A stretch of DNA of 64,000 nucleotides from Raffaelea ambrosiae (Eukaryota; Ascomycota; Sordariomycetes; Ophiostomatales; Ophiostomataceae): assembly GCA_002778195.1 (NCBI GenBank), contig PCDI01000001.1, positions 2,244,939-2,308,938 of the forward strand, in the 5' to 3' direction. Each line of letters opens with the position of its first letter. The stretch's first letter is position 1. The position numbers were made by a program, and so were the translations under genes. This document shows, one piece after another, positions 32,904 to 44,849 of this stretch. Below the pieces are notes generated by a model, which had not been told where the DNA came from, did no database searches, and worked only from the letters and a program-made list of their open reading frames with translations.

Positions 32904-33480
32904 TCACCGGTCCTTGTACAGCTTCGGCTTGAACCCTTCTTTCGTCTCGGCCTCTTGCGCCGCCCGCTCCAGCGCCGGGCCCACCTCCGCCTCAATCCGC
33001 TCGCGCGCCCGCAGAACCTTGCTCTGCAGATAGAAGCTGCCGCCCTTTTGCGGGTCGTTGGCGTCAAACAGCCGCTTGAACCGGTCCATCACCTCCTCCA
33101 TGTTGTAGTTGAGCGCCGCCTGCGTGGACCCGCCGCCCGGTGGTGGCTTCGGCACGTTGAGGATCTGCGCGGCTTCGTCAATGGTCATGCCGGACGACAG
33201 GTTGGCGCGGCCCGTGGCGCCAGCCGCCGCACCGCCCGCCTTGGCCTGGGCGCGCGCATACTGGCTGGAGGCGTTGGCCTGTTTGTACGCTTCCGTGAAG
33301 GCGCGGCCGAGCACGCGCGAGCCGGTGATGACGACCTGGGTGATGATGCGGTAGGCCTGGACAAAGAGTGTCAGTGTGCTTCTGGCCCGACCTCTCTCTC
33401 TCTCGTCCCGTTCTCGCCCCGTTCTGGTCCCGTTCTGGTCCCGTCCTCGTCCTGGTCCCGTCTCCATCTCAGCTTACCAT
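32904..33480 (-). CDS. PAM16: Mitochondrial import motor subunit Pam16/Tim16
   Basis: Two minus-strand exons: the first is only the ATG (33480-33478), followed by GTAAGC; the second runs 33356-32904, after a 121-bp intron. The product is 151 aa beginning M-AYRIITQVVITGSRVLGRAFTEAY. The body carries the degenerate J-like domain MTIDEAAQILNV, MEEVMDRFKRLFDANDPQKGGSFYLQSKVLRARERIEAEV, with DPQ in place of the HPD of true J-proteins. This is diagnostic of Pam16, which docks and restrains Pam18 at the TIM23 channel. The C-terminus ends KPKLYKDR. The hydrophobic N-terminus associates with the inner membrane. The intron contains degenerate 11-bp repeats. The gene is divergent from YIP1. Confidence 0.95.
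33403..33466. repeat. Degenerate 11-bp tandem repeats inside the PAM16 intron
   Basis: Repeats of roughly CCCGTTCTGGT (with TCGTC variants), about five to six copies, filling half of the first intron. Confidence 0.7.
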
Positions 33481-34468
33481 CTTGGCGAATTTCGGCTATT
33501 CGGTCTCGTCGCTTCCGGGTTTGTGTTCCAGAACGGCCGGGCTGCAAGAACAAGCCTGCCGTGCACACGTATCTGCGAACCAAGAGGAACTGTGACAACA
33601 GAAGAGTAAAATTCTCCAGCCTGTGTTGCGCGCAAAGCACAATTCGTGGCGGGTGTTGGCAAATACTCGGTGGTTTTTGTTCCAAAAAGAGAGGCGTTAA
33701 AGAGAATCGCATCGAAAATTCCTCTGCCCGCAAAATGGTTGAACCCATTTGGTTACCTTAAAAATTGTCGCCCCACACACACACACATGCTCGTTTGGAT
33801 GGTCCCAGCTGCTGTTCCGGATTATTCCATCGCCCGGATTTCCGAGAAGAACGGTACTGAGGCGTTTGTTTTCTGGCGTTTCCCCTATTCTGTAGAGCCG
33901 CTAATACTTGTAGCGCGCCACAGGGCCTTCCCCACCACCACTACCAAGAGGACAGCGGACAACTGGTAACTACTATAGTTAGTAGTTAGGCAGCCGGTCA
34001 ACCAGCAACAGGCCGGCTCGTGGTTGGTTACGTGGGGAAAATAGGGAGCTCTGTTGAAGACGACGCCCGTTTGGACACGCAGCCATCTGGCAAGAACTAC
34101 GTCACGAAACAATACCTCTCTCACGCGCTCTCTCTGTCTCTTCCCGACCACGCTCTCTTGCCTCTGTTTCTTTTCTTCTTTTTTGCCTCTCTGTGAATCT
34201 TCTCTTTTCCCTTCTCGACTCTCATTTTTGCGCATTCTTGCTTGACCAGCGACCGGCAATTATCCTTGCTATTCCGTTTCGCGCCATCCCTTTTTTTTTT
34301 CGAGACCGAATTTCGAAGCCACTTTTTTTTTTCGAAATTATCACCAACTTTCGCACATCAAAACGACAACCAACAGCCAACCTGCTTCTGCCAACCCCGG
34401 CGCGCCCTCCCCTCCGCATCTATACGAAAATCGAGACCGCGAACCACCGCGACCCCCCTCCACACACA
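33481..34468. promoter_or_regulatory. Bidirectional region between PAM16 and YIP1
   Basis: 988 bp between divergent ATGs. It includes an inverted repeat TAACTACTA / TAGTAGTTA (33967-33975 and 33980-33988), a T-rich tract and a long CT/A-rich leader before YIP1. No separate gene is supported. Confidence 0.5.
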
Positions 34469-35609
34469 ATGGCACAGTACTACGGCGCCCCTGGCGGTGG
34501 CAATCCCGCCTACGGCCCCTCGGCAGCGCAAAACCTCCAGTTCTTCCCGTCCACGTATTCGCCAGGCATTCCCGGCCAGTCGACGTCGGCGCAGGCCGCC
34601 TATGGCGCCTACGGTCCGACCAGCGGCAACATTGCCTCGGCCTATGGTGGGTTTGGCGGTGCGGCTGGCGGTCCGGGTGTCACAGGCCGCATGGGCGAGC
34701 AGGGCGGTCTGCGGACCGGCTGGCTGGCCGCCTTTTCGGCGGAGGGCTACGACGGCGAGCCGCCGCTGCTGGAAGAGCTGGGCGTGAACTTTAGCCATAT
34801 CCAAGCAAAGGTGAGATCTCTTTTGTGGATTGCGGTCCTTTTCGTTGTGGCCTCGCCATGATATTCGTGATGTTACGAACAGTCTGTCCCTACGCCTTCC
34901 TTGTCGCTAACAAACTCCTCCTCAGACCCTCGCTGTCCTCAACCCCTTCCAGCGCATCGACCAGCACCTCATGGACGACTCCGACCTCGCTGGCCCCCTC
35001 ATCTTCTTCCTCATGGACGGCACCTTCTTGCTCTTCTCCGGCAAGGTCCACTTTGGCTACATCTATGGCCTCGCCCTCCTCGGCTCCATCCTCCTGCACG
35101 TCATCCTGTCGCTCATGTCCCCCGATGGCCAGATGAACTCGCCCGGCTCCCAGACGGGACCCCCCTCTTACTCCGCGTCTGGCAGTGCCACGCCCGGCTA
35201 CCCGGGGGCCACACCCGGCGTTGTCGGCGGGCCTGGCGTCGGCCCGTCTGGCATCGCTGGCAAACACTCCCGCAGCGGCAGCATTAGCAACCTGTCGAGC
35301 ACCCTAACGTTTGCGCGGTCGGCCAGCGTGCTGGGGTACTGTCTGCTGCCGCTGGTGGCCACGAGCCTGGTGGGCATCGTGCTGCCCATGGACACGCCGC
35401 TGGGCATTGTCATGACGACGGCGGCCATCTGCTGGTGCACGTACAGCGCGTCGGGCATGTTCTGCGCGGTGGGCCGCATGCGCGGGATGCGCGGTCTGGT
35501 GGCGTACCCACTGGCGCTGTTCTATGTCGGGTTTGGCATCATGGGTGTGTTTAGCAGCCGGGGGAGCGGATCCATGGCCAAGGTCATTAGCAATCGGGTG
35601 GCTGCATGA
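34469..35609 (+). CDS. YIP1: Yip1-family Golgi/ER membrane protein
   Basis: Two exons, 34469-34810 and 34926-35609 (115-bp intron, GTGAGA to CAG, phase 0), 341 aa. The N-terminal 100 or so residues are Gly/Ala/Tyr/Pro-rich (MAQYYGAPGGGNPAYG) and end with the conserved segment EPPLLEELGVNFSHI. The Yip1 domain follows: LNPFQRIDQHLMDDSDLAGP, then about five hydrophobic segments, including LIFFLMDGTFLLFSG, YIYGLALLGSILLHVILSLM, LGYCLLPLVATSLVGIVLP and YPLALFYVGFGIMGVFS. Yip1 binds prenylated Rab GTPases (Ypt1/Ypt31) with Yif1 and acts in ER-Golgi vesicle formation. An unusual Gly/Pro/Ser-rich insertion of about 60 residues (from NSPGSQTGPPSYSASG) lies between the second and third segments. The exon 1 start has a CACACACAATG context. 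Confidence 0.95.
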
Positions 35610-36842
35610 AGGGAAAGAAAGCATATTGTTGCAAGAAGGGAAAAAGAAAAGAAAAAAGAAAAACGGGCCGGTGCCGACAGGGAGGAGGGATGTTTACAGG
35701 ATCAAGAGACCATATATCACGGACGAGAAGGGTTCCACAATTCCGGAGGGAAGGAGGCAGGCAATAGTGAACAAAACACGGGCTGGGCAGAAGCAAAGTC
35801 GGGAAAGATAGGGATGGCTTTGGGATTCCCCCGGCGTCAGGCGTCACCATCTATTTTTTATGCCGCTGCCATTACCGCACCACACACGCACACACGCACA
35901 CACGCACACAACACATAACGCATACACTTCTTTGATTTGGACGTCAAGACAAGAGAGGTGGAGAAGGATGCTGTTACGGGGGGGCTCTTTTGGTTGGGAG
36001 GACTGGCTTGAGAGGGCTGGGTTGCTGCAGATTTACGCATACCGTTGTAGTTGTTTATTTTTTTTTTCCTGATCCACGCATGCATGACCCTGTATTATAG
36101 AAGAGCAAACAAAAAAAGAGGTGGAAAAGCACAGACAATAATACCTGAATGATCACTTGATTTCCAGTAGAATGTTTGCTGTTCCTGGAAGTTGAAGTGA
36201 AGCACAAGTCCTTTCAAAATGGTCTTTCGGAAGATGCTCTTCTATGGACAAACTATTGATTGCATTGCGTCAAGAGCACGGAGCTTAAAAACCATCACAT
36301 GAGAACAAAATGCAGATTATTCGAAAAATGACTTGAATGTAAAAAAGAAAAGGGCAAATAAAATGCAGCATCATATCCGAGAAACTCCAGACCGCTCGCT
36401 TCGCCTGCTCTTTGTTGGTGGCGTAACCCAGTGTATAACCCGTCTTTTTATCTAAGCAGACTCGACGCCATGATTTATTTTCCCTTGTCTTTTGACCGGT
36501 CTGTTGTTTCCCCCCTCCCAATGACTATTTGTTTTTTTTCCTTCTAGCCAGTAGAAAAAAAAATGCTGCAGACAAGACGCAGAAGTAGATTAACAGAAAA
36601 CAGAAAGCAAAACATGAAAAAAAACCAGACTTTAAAAGGCGGGAATGGAGAAGACAAACCCAGAGCAGAAAACATGAAACAGTAGCAGAATAACGACAAA
36701 TGGCAAGAAGCAGAACGAGACAGCAATAAACAGAAAAATGCAACGCAAAAATAAAGAATAAAACAGTAGTAACTATAGTACAGTTCGGGGAAGGCTAACT
36801 TGGGATACCAAGTCGGCGTGTTGTTGAAAGCGAGAGACCGGC
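35610..36842. other. Convergent 3' spacer of YIP1 and the RCC1 gene
   Basis: A-rich and T-rich 3' flanks, with a CACACACG microsatellite at about 35879-35910. No supported gene. Confidence 0.55.
35879..35910. repeat. (CACACACG)n short tandem repeat
   Basis: Four near-perfect 8-bp units downstream of YIP1. Confidence 0.85.
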
Positions 36843-38817
36843 TCAAGCCTTGCCAGCCTCGCCAGCCAGGCTGGCCAAAATGGAGAACTGACCGCCAGCG
36901 CCGGCATAGATCAGCTTGCGGCCACGCACGGCCGTGTTGTCGATGAGAGTCGGCAGCTCAATGTCTTCGAATGTGCCCTGGCCCGTCTGGTAGTTGGCCG
37001 AGAAGCCCCACGAGTAGGCCTTGCCAGTGGTGGTGAGGGCAAAGCTGTTATCGGTGCCGGCACTGACTTGAGCAATAGGAGGAATGTCTGCGCAAAGTAT
37101 ATTAGTTCCTGTCCATGTCTTTTTTTTTCTTTTCGTCTCCTCTTCCAGGTGTCCTCTTACCCGGTACAACAGTCGGCTCCTTCAGAATACGCGGACGGCC
37201 GTGCTCGTCAAAGATGGAGTTCTCCTCCGTGTAGGCCTCTTTCTCGAGACCGACCTGGTGGCCGTCGATCCGGCCCCAGGTGAGCAGCTTGCCCTCCGCG
37301 GTGCACGCCAGCGAGTGGTGCTCGCCGCCGTCAATGTCCACGATTTGGTAGGCGTCCAGGCCTGTCATCAGCGTCGCGTCGAGCACCGTGGCGTCCGTAT
37401 CGCCCGCGCCCTGCTCCACGTTGAGCTGTCCAAAGTTGTTCAGGCCCCAGGCGTACACCTTGCCCTTGGAGTCCAGCGCAAAGCTGCTGTAGGAGCCGCA
37501 GGCAATCTTGCTGATGTGCACGCCGCGCTTGAAGCCTACGCCGCCGGGGCGCAGGGCCGACTCCTTGATGTCCCGCTGCACGCAGCGGCGGCCCAGCTGG
37601 TTCTGCTCGGGGCAGCCCCACGTGTACAGCTTGCCCTTGGCGTCGAGGGCCATGATGTGGTTCGAGCCCGTCGCAATGGCCTTGATTTTCTTGGGCTCCG
37701 GCAGCAGCACGGGGGTCTTCTGGATGAGCACCTCGCGCGAGAAGCCCAGCACGCCGTCGTGCGCGCGGAACGTGCCCCAGCCGTAGATGCGCCCGTCCTC
37801 GGTCAGGGCAAACGACGCGCTGTCGCTCGCCACCACATGCACAAACCTGGTGCCTGGAATCACGTCCGACGTGTCGATCTCGGCGGGCGTGCTCTCGCAC
37901 GGGTTCATGCCCGTGTCGTCGTCGTCGTCGCTGTCGGACTCGTCTTCCTTGTCGGCGTCGCGCAGACCGCCGTCCCAGTTGGTGTTGCGGCCCAGCGCGC
38001 CCTGGTCGTTGACACCCCAGGTCAGGATCTTGTTGTCCTTGGTCAGGGCCACGGTGTGCATGCCGCCGGCGGCGATCTGGACCACGCCGACCTTGTCCGC
38101 GTTGAGGTTCGCGTTCAGACGCGGACGCTTCACGTCCCTCGGCATCTTGCCATCGACGCGCACGGCACCCAGACCGAGCTCACCTGAGCTGCCCTCGCCA
38201 AAGACAAAGACATCGATCGGCTGGGTCGGCGCGTGGTTGATCTGGACGCCGATCCGGCCCAGGACCTTCTTGGCCACAGCGGCAGCCGGCGAGGCAGCAG
38301 CCTTGGTCTTGCGGGCAGCCTTGGTCGGCGGCGCAGCTTCGTTCTCGGCAGCGTCGGGCTCCTCGATCTCGTCGGCCTTGCGCTTGGAAGCCGTGGACTT
38401 GGCCGGCTTGGGCTCAGCAGCAGCCGGGGCGGTCGGGGCGGGTGTCTTTTCCTTCTTCACAGCAGGAGTCTTGGGGGCAGCCGCCTTCTTCGAGGCAGCC
38501 GCCTTCTTCGGAGCGACGGCTTTCTTCGCGGCAGCCGCAGGCGCGGCGACCACGCCGTTGACCCGCGGCTTGGGATCGGCGTTCTCTTTGTCGTCGACAT
38601 CGACGGCCGAGGGCTTCGCGACCTTCTTGGCCGCGCGCTTAGGAGCAGGAGCAGGAGTGGCAGCAGCAGCAGCTTTCGTCACGGTGGCCTTGGGCTTTGC
38701 CACGCCGTTTGTCTTCGCGGGAGTCTTGGTCTTCGTCGCGGCGGCCTTCTTCGCAGCTGCCGCCTTGGCTGGCGCGGCCTTGACTGCCGCTGCCGCCGCG
38801 GTTTTTCTTGGGGCCAT
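36843..38817 (-). CDS. RCC1-repeat guanine nucleotide exchange factor for Ran (Pim1/Srm1 homologue)
   Basis: Two minus-strand exons, 38817-37161 and 37087-36843 (73-bp intron), 633 aa. Residues 1 to about 195 are Lys/Ala/Pro-rich (MAPRKTAAAAAVKAAPAKA and similar runs), resembling histone H1-like tails, and would serve as nuclear localisation and chromatin contact. The RCC1 propeller follows, starting near 203 with DVFVFGEGSSGELGLGA and continuing with repeated units such as VALTKDNKILTWGVNDQGALG, SFALTEDGRIYGWGTF, IMALDAKGKLYTWGCPEQNQLG, SFALDSKGKVYAWGLNNFGQL and SLACTAEGKLLTWGRIDGHQVG. The last half-blade is in exon 2 (SFALTTTGKAYSWGFSANYQ), which shows the splice is right. RCC1 proteins load Ran with GTP on chromatin, setting the nucleocytoplasmic gradient. 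An acidic insert (EDESDSDDDDD) lies in one blade loop. Confidence 0.93.
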
Positions 38818-40337
38818 TGCGGATGGACGGATGTGTGCTGTTTTTGGTGACGAGGAACAGTCGTGAATACGATGTCGAAAGGGGCGGGGGGCGATTGTTA
38901 GAGTTGAAACGAGGCAGGGACGGACGAAGGGAAGACGGGAAGAACGGTATTGAAAGGAGAAACACGACTGGAAATGAGAGGCAGACGAATGCTGAAGAAT
39001 GCGGACGCAGAATTATCGAGAAGAAGGCAAGGAGAGCCCTGTCGCGATGATGAGAATTAAGTCAAGGGATGCGTGCACAGGGGCGCAGAACAAGTGAGAA
39101 AACGCTTTCGTCCTCGAGAAAAAGCGATGGACAAAGGATGCGCAAGTCCAAAAGGGATGGGCTTTGTTGATGCTGGGAGAATTGGGCTGTGTCAGGAGAT
39201 TGTGCGTTGTGGTGAGCCAAAGGGCTTTTTTTTTGGGTTGCCAGCTCTCGTGTTATTTTTTTTTTCTTATTTCTTATTTTTCTTTATTAATTTTTCCTTT
39301 TTCCTCATTTTCCTTGGTGCCTTTTTTATCGAGTTTATTTTGCTATTCTTTTTATTCAGGACATCTTACTCCTACTGTTCAGATATGGCCTACCACTAGT
39401 CTGGATGCGGATAATAGCGGGTCCAAATGCCAACGGTGGTCCGTGGGTTGCCTGATCCAATGCTGTTTTGTCTGCCGTCGCTGGCCTCTGGGGGCCAGGT
39501 AGAGTGCTATTGTGGTGCGGTGGCAGCTCCAACATACCGGCACTACTAGCTTAGGCACCAGCGCTAAAAGCTGCGACCTCTTGGGGCTGTCAAGCAAGGC
39601 ATCACCAAGTTTTAGACATTCACCAACAACCACAGCAATCGGGGCAGAACGCACAACAACGCAAGGATCATGCATTGTTAAGCATGCCTACAGCACGGCA
39701 CCTACAGCAAGCAGGAGCACGTCATGCTGGCCAAGAATGCGGCTGCATCTGCATTTGAGACAAGTTGAGGCCATCCGAGGCCAGATCGCTTGCCCGTTTT
39801 CGTGTTTGACAGAGCTGGTGGCAAGACAAGGCTTTCCACGGGGCTCCCACACCCCACAGACTCTGCTTCCTGTATGTGTCCCGTTTCCTGCCCAGTGGCT
39901 GGATCCACTATCCTGCACGATTCCACACATCTGGTTGGCGGGCCAGGACTCTGGATGATAGGAAGCCCTACAAAAACTGGGCTGCCTGCAAGAAGACCAG
40001 GCTGCCGTCGGCCAGTCAGACGGACGGATTGTGTGCTTGTCTGAGTCTGGATTTATATATGTTGAGCCGCATATCAGTTTTTTATTTTTCGTTTCCTCTC
40101 TTCTCTCTTTCTCTTTTTTTTTTCTCTCTCTCTCTTTCCATTCCCTCTCATTTTGTCCCACCTCAGCCTCTGTGGACTTACACTCGTACAATACCCCAGT
40201 ACGATCACTCTCCCACAAGGTGCCCAGGGCGTATTTTCTATATCCCGTTGTCCATAAGCTGCCAGCATCTCTGTTACCCCTCACTTTATTCAGTTGTGTA
40301 TACTTGTTGTTCCTTCCCTGCTCTGGCAAAACAAAAA
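38818..40337. other. Divergent spacer between RCC1 and AAA-ATPase genes
   Basis: Holds both promoters. It has T-rich blocks at 39240-39350 and 40080-40150 and a TATA-like TTATATATG at about 40052. Frames in the 39.4-40.0 kb part have no domain support. Confidence 0.5.
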
Positions 40338-43321
40338 ATGCATATGCCACACGTTGACAAGGAGGAGGTCAAAGAGGCCATCTGGAAGATCAAATGCAAG
40401 GTCTTCAAGTACAAGGATGAGAAGACCCTGTCGGACTACTCGGACAGCGGCACGGACTTGGATGCGGCCAACGGTGGCAAGGGCGCCGCAGCTGGTGGCG
40501 CCGATGGCAGCGCCTCGCCGGCGGCCAAGGACAACAGCGGGTTCGGCAGCGCCGTCGTGGCCAAGACCATGTACGAGGGCGGCATGGACCGCTGCAACAA
40601 CATCCTATGGCAGGACTACCCGCCTCGCCAGCTCAGCAAGAGCGAGGCCAAGGCCCAGGACCGCGTCGCCATCAAGATCTACAAGGCCAAGGACAACGAC
40701 AAGCCCATCATCAGCGGCCGCTACACCCTGCGCTACCACCAGCTCGACATCCAGAATCCGCTGCTGGTGGCGGCCCTCGAGCCCATCCTCAAGGCCGAGG
40801 AGATGCATCTGGATCCCAACGAGACCGCCACGTTCCGCTACCCCTTCCGGCCGCTGTACTTCTGCTACGACGCCATCCTGGCCAAGCTGCGCGGTCTGTC
40901 GGCCCAGGACCCGCTGTACCCGTTCATGAAGCTGCTGCTCAACGTGCTCGACGAGCTCTTTGCCGGAGTGCGCACCAAGCAGCGCCAGCTCGCCAGCCGC
41001 GGGCTCGTGTCCTTTGACCATGCCTGGACCTTTTTCCCCCGCGGCTCGGTCGTGCGCAGCCACGGCGCCAACTGCGACGTCCTCAGCCGCGTGCTCGACA
41101 CCGCCTATGTGAAGCCCCCGGGCATTGGCAACAGCCGCGCGCTGGAGATCCGCGCGCAGGTGCTGCGCTTCAACGGCGAGGCCTTTGTGTGGGAAAAGCA
41201 AGAGCTGCAGATCGAGGAGTTCGAGGGCAACAAGCCCCTCGACTCGTTCGACCACTGTCCGCTCTCGCACCTGCCGGACGCCGACGCCATCCAGACGCGG
41301 CTGGCGGAGCGCGGCCGCCTGGTGCTGGACTACCAGGGCCTGACGTACTGCCAGTACACGGGGCTGGGCCTCCACAAGGTCGCGCAGGACAAGACGGAGA
41401 AGCACAACATCGACGGGCGCATCCTGGTGGACGTGGTGGGCTACAAGAAGCACCACCTGGCGCAGGGCGTGCGCGAGGGCAAAGACTCGGTGAACCAGCA
41501 GAGCGTGGTCAAGGGCACCGGGCGACGGGCTACGCGCAGCCGGGCGATGCGCGAAGCAGAGCGTCGCAGGCGGATACTTCAGCGCCGGAATAGAGGCTGC
41601 GCGGACGACGAGACGGACTCGGAAGAAGAGGGTAGGACGCGTCTCTCCCCTGTTGGGGGGGGGCTTCCAAATTTGAAAGGGCACAAAGAATTGCCCCATA
41701 GCCTGCCCCATGCTAACACTTTGCCCAGATGAGGTCATCAAGAAGAAACTGGCGTCGTTGAAGCGGCTGGACGAGGAGGATCAGGCCATCAACAAGGCAA
41801 CCATGCTGAAGCATCCGGAGGATCTCAAGTTCATGTCCCCCTTGGTCGAGGCGTATGCTCTGAAGAACAAGCTGTGGGGTAAGACCGCGCCGTAACGCGT
41901 CAAAACAGTTGCATAACTACCTTTCTGGCTCAGACTAACTGTGCCGCAGTGATGGTGTTTGTCGAAGACATCCAGCCCATGCAGTGGAACGACCAGGCAT
42001 ACGACCACTTGGTGTATGATGAACAGCAAAAGGACATGGTGTTGTCCTTTGTTGAGAACCATGGCCACAACAAGACAAAAGTGGAAGACGTCATCATTGG
42101 CAAGGGTGAGTTTTGTACCGGGCATGCGTTGCACTGTCTTTTCACATCTGCCATGTTTCCAAAGTGTACTCTCTGTTCGATGTGTCCTTCGACTAACACC
42201 GTCTACCAGGCGATGGCCTCATCATCCTCCTGAGTGGTCCTCCCGGGACCGGCAAGACGCTGACCGCCGAAGCCGGTAAGTTATCCTATCTCCTGCTTGC
42301 TGATCCGTCAACAACCATCGAATGCCGCCACATTGGTCATCTTCTCCCATCATGCTGTTGCCTAAAATCCTTCCACACTTCCCTCATCTCCGTCCCCATT
42401 ATTCCACCCTTGGCATTCTCCGTCTTCCCCCGCGTGAGTCATGCTCTTGTTGTGTATCCCAGTTGTTGTCTGACCTTTCTTGCCTTTTTTTTGCCAGTGG
42501 CCGACCGCACCCACCGCCCCTTGTTCTACCTCCAGGCTGAAGACCTCGGCGTCAGCGCGGCCACCCTCGGGGCCAATGTCAAAAAAGTCTTTGAAATGGC
42601 CACCGAATGGGATGCCGTCATTCTCCTGGACGAGGCCGACGTCTTCATGGCCGAGCGCCACCCGCAGGACATTACCCGCAACGAGCTGGTGTCCATCTTT
42701 CTCCGGGAGCTCGAGTACTTCCGTGGCATCATCTTCCTCACCACCAACCTCTACAAGACCATCGACACCGCCTTCCGCAGCCGTGTCAGCCTGCACCTGC
42801 TGTTCCAGCCGCTGACGGCCGAGGCCCGGCTGTCGGTCTGGCGCAAGTTCTTGGCGCGCGTGGTGACGGACAGCGAAGGCATCAAGAAGCGTCGGCAGAG
42901 AAAGCTGCAGCTGTCGCCTGCTGCGCTTCCGGACGGGGTGTCCGATGCCAGCCAGGCCAGTGCGTTCAGCGAGGCCACCAAGACGGACGCCGTTGAGCAT
43001 GCCAGTGGTGAGGCCAGTGGTGAGGCCAGTGCTCCTGCCAATGGCGAGGCTGCTGCTACTGCTGATGATTTCCACAATGGCACGGCTGCAGAGGCCGACG
43101 TCCCCTTTGCCTCCAAGCTCGAGGACGGGGACCTCCAGGAGCTGTCGGCATGGGTCCTCAACGGCCGTGAAATTAAGACTGCCGTCAAGATGGTCGCGTC
43201 GTGGTGCTCGCAAAAGGGCTATGCGATGACGCTGGAGCGCCTGGAAAACGGCATCCGCGTCACCTCGCCGCACGCGTCCAAGACCACACCGGCTGGAGAC
43301 GACGACGGGCTGTACGACTGA
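40338..43321 (+). CDS. AAA+ ATPase with N-terminal DUF7025-like region
   Basis: Five exons rebuilt from splice sites and frame: 40338-41631, 41729-41878, 41950-42105, 42210-42275 and 42498-43321, all introns phase 1, giving 829 aa. The N-terminal half contains GRYTLRYHQLDIQNPLL, FRPLYFCYDAILAKLR and VSFDHAWTFFPRGSVV, typical of the fungal AAA proteins annotated with DUF7025 (family name from memory). The AAA module has Walker A GPPGTGKT at 543-550, Walker B VILLDEAD at 596-603, sensor IIFLTTN and the arginine-finger region DTAFRSRV. Members are large cytosolic or nuclear ATPases of unknown function, numerous in filamentous fungi. An Ala/Glu/Ser-rich linker sits between the AAA lid and a C-terminal helical segment (LNGREIKTAVKMVASWC). 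An upstream in-frame extension is unlikely because the ATG at 40338 has an A-rich context. Confidence 0.92.
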
Positions 43322-43663
43322 GGCCTGTGGCAGCCGTTGTTGTCTGGTCTGGTGTAGACTCAGGACAATGTAGTGTGTGTGTGTGTGTGTCCATTCGGCA
43401 GTATGTCTCTTTTGGCTGGTCGTTTGGCAAGAAAGAAAATGGATTTGCTCGTTAATCGTTGATTCGTGTTCCGTCTCGTAAAAGCTGTTTGTTTCATTGG
43501 GTGTCAGTTTTTATTTTTTTTCTCCAACACTTTGAAAGATTGTGATCTCATAACAGCTCAGTCAAAAAATAGGGAAGCAGATGTTTGGTACAGCATACCC
43601 GTAATGATAAGGATTCGGTTTGCACTTGGTCTGCCCTTTTCTGAGCGGCGCCTGATATGCGTC
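43322..43663. other. 3' spacer between AAA ATPase and small membrane ORF
   Basis: 342 bp with a (GT)n tract at about 43373-43390 and AT-rich terminator-like sequence. No gene. Confidence 0.5.
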
Positions 43664-43957
43664 TCACACCTTGGCCGATGGTGACGAGATCATTGGCGAG
43701 GTGGTTGTCGTCCAGGCCATGGCAGAGTACGACTCCTCTGGGATGTCGAGCGCAAAAGTCACCCGCTTGCGCGGCCGTCTGCGGGCGTATGCCTGCACAA
43801 TGGCCGACATGGCACCCATGATCACCAGCAGCGCCTGCAGACCCAGCAAGACCACCCACAGGTGGTTGAGCACCTGTTGCTCGTCGTCGAAGAGGCCGGC
43901 GATGGAGAGCATCCGGATGTTGGCGATACTGGCGATATCGACGTTCATGATAGCCAT
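43664..43957 (-). CDS. Small single-pass membrane protein, 97 aa, unknown
   Basis: Minus-strand frame starting at the ATG at 43957-43955 in context AGCCATGGC (MAIMNVDIASIANIRMLSI). One hydrophobic helix near residues 30-52 (LWVVLLGLQALLVIMGAMSAIV) is followed by a basic stop-transfer patch (YARRRPRKR) and a Ser/Thr-rich C-terminus. The positive-inside rule puts the C-terminus in the cytosol. Leader DNA on its 5' side is A/G-rich. No family was recognised. A transcript would decide whether it is real; the tidy helix-plus-basic layout favours coding. Confidence 0.5.
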   Translation of the reverse strand: MAIMNVDIASIANIRMLSIAGLFDDEQQVLNHLWVVLLGLQALLVIMGAMSAIVQAYARRRPRKRVTFALDIPEESYSAMAWTTTTSPMISSPSAKV

Positions 43958-44278
43958 GGCTGAAGAGGGTGGCGAGACAGATAGCAAAAAAGCAGGAAAG
44001 CAAAAGATAGAAGGGGATGAAGGGGAGACGTCAGTAGAATTGGAGGGTCGGTCACGACAATCACAAGAAACGAAACACCAAACACAAGAAGAAACAAAAA
44101 AGAAATGCGATGGTTCTGCTTTTATTATGATTGTTCCTTTCTTTTTCTTTGTTTCGCTGCTTGCGGAAAGTCCTTCTTTTGTTTCTTTCACAGCACACCC
44201 AAGTGGTGGTGTGTTTCTCTCTTTTTTTTCGTTTGGGCACAATTCAAGATTTTTTTTTCTTCTTCTCTTCGAGGCAAC

Positions 44279-44581
44279 CTACATAGTACTTGCCCATCCA
44301 CCATCCAATCTCCTTACTTTAAATTTTTTTCGCGTTCTCGGCTGTTGGCGCCCTCCAATAAAGCCACGCTGGCCCGCAACGGGCATGGTGTGCCGGCGGA
44401 GCTGAATGGCCCCCGGGGGCTGCTCGGCCACAGCGACCGCCAAAGAGATAAGGGTGTACGAAAGGGCCACAGCGCCGATAAAAAGGAGACCCTTCCAGGC
44501 CTCTGAGGGTGTGAGGGACAAAGGGCCAGCCACAGCAGAGATAAAGCCCATATTGCCCAACAGGCGCCAAAAAGCGCGCAT
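44279..44581 (-). CDS. Possible small membrane protein, 100 aa
   Basis: Minus-strand frame MRAFWRLLGNMGFISAVAG, with a second hydrophobic stretch (GLLFIGAVALSYTLISLAVAVA) and a basic C-terminal tail. The size and the basic N-terminus would suit a mitochondrial inner-membrane subunit, but no family is recognised. A 108-codon frame overlaps it in another phase. Kept as a tentative call only. Confidence 0.28.
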   Translation of the reverse strand: MRAFWRLLGNMGFISAVAGPLSLTPSEAWKGLLFIGAVALSYTLISLAVAVAEQPPGAIQLRRHTMPVAGQRGFIGGRQQPRTRKKFKVRRLDGGWASTM

Positions 44582-44849
44582 TGTGCCAGGGTAAAAGCGA
44601 ACAAATTAGATGGCCCAGATCGTCCGCTTGCCTGTCGCATCCCTGAAGAATTAGGAAATATCGCGGAGTGAAGGCCTGAGGGCTAATCCTTCCGTGTTTC
44701 GAAACAAACCAGCTGAAAAGTTCATCTCAACACGATTGGCTGCGACGAGGCCAATGATAAGACTGGCTTAAGACAAGGCGACACGGATGTGGCGCCATCA
44801 ACTCGCCTGTTTTGCCCATGGCCTTTTGTCACTGTGGTCGCGAGTTCGC

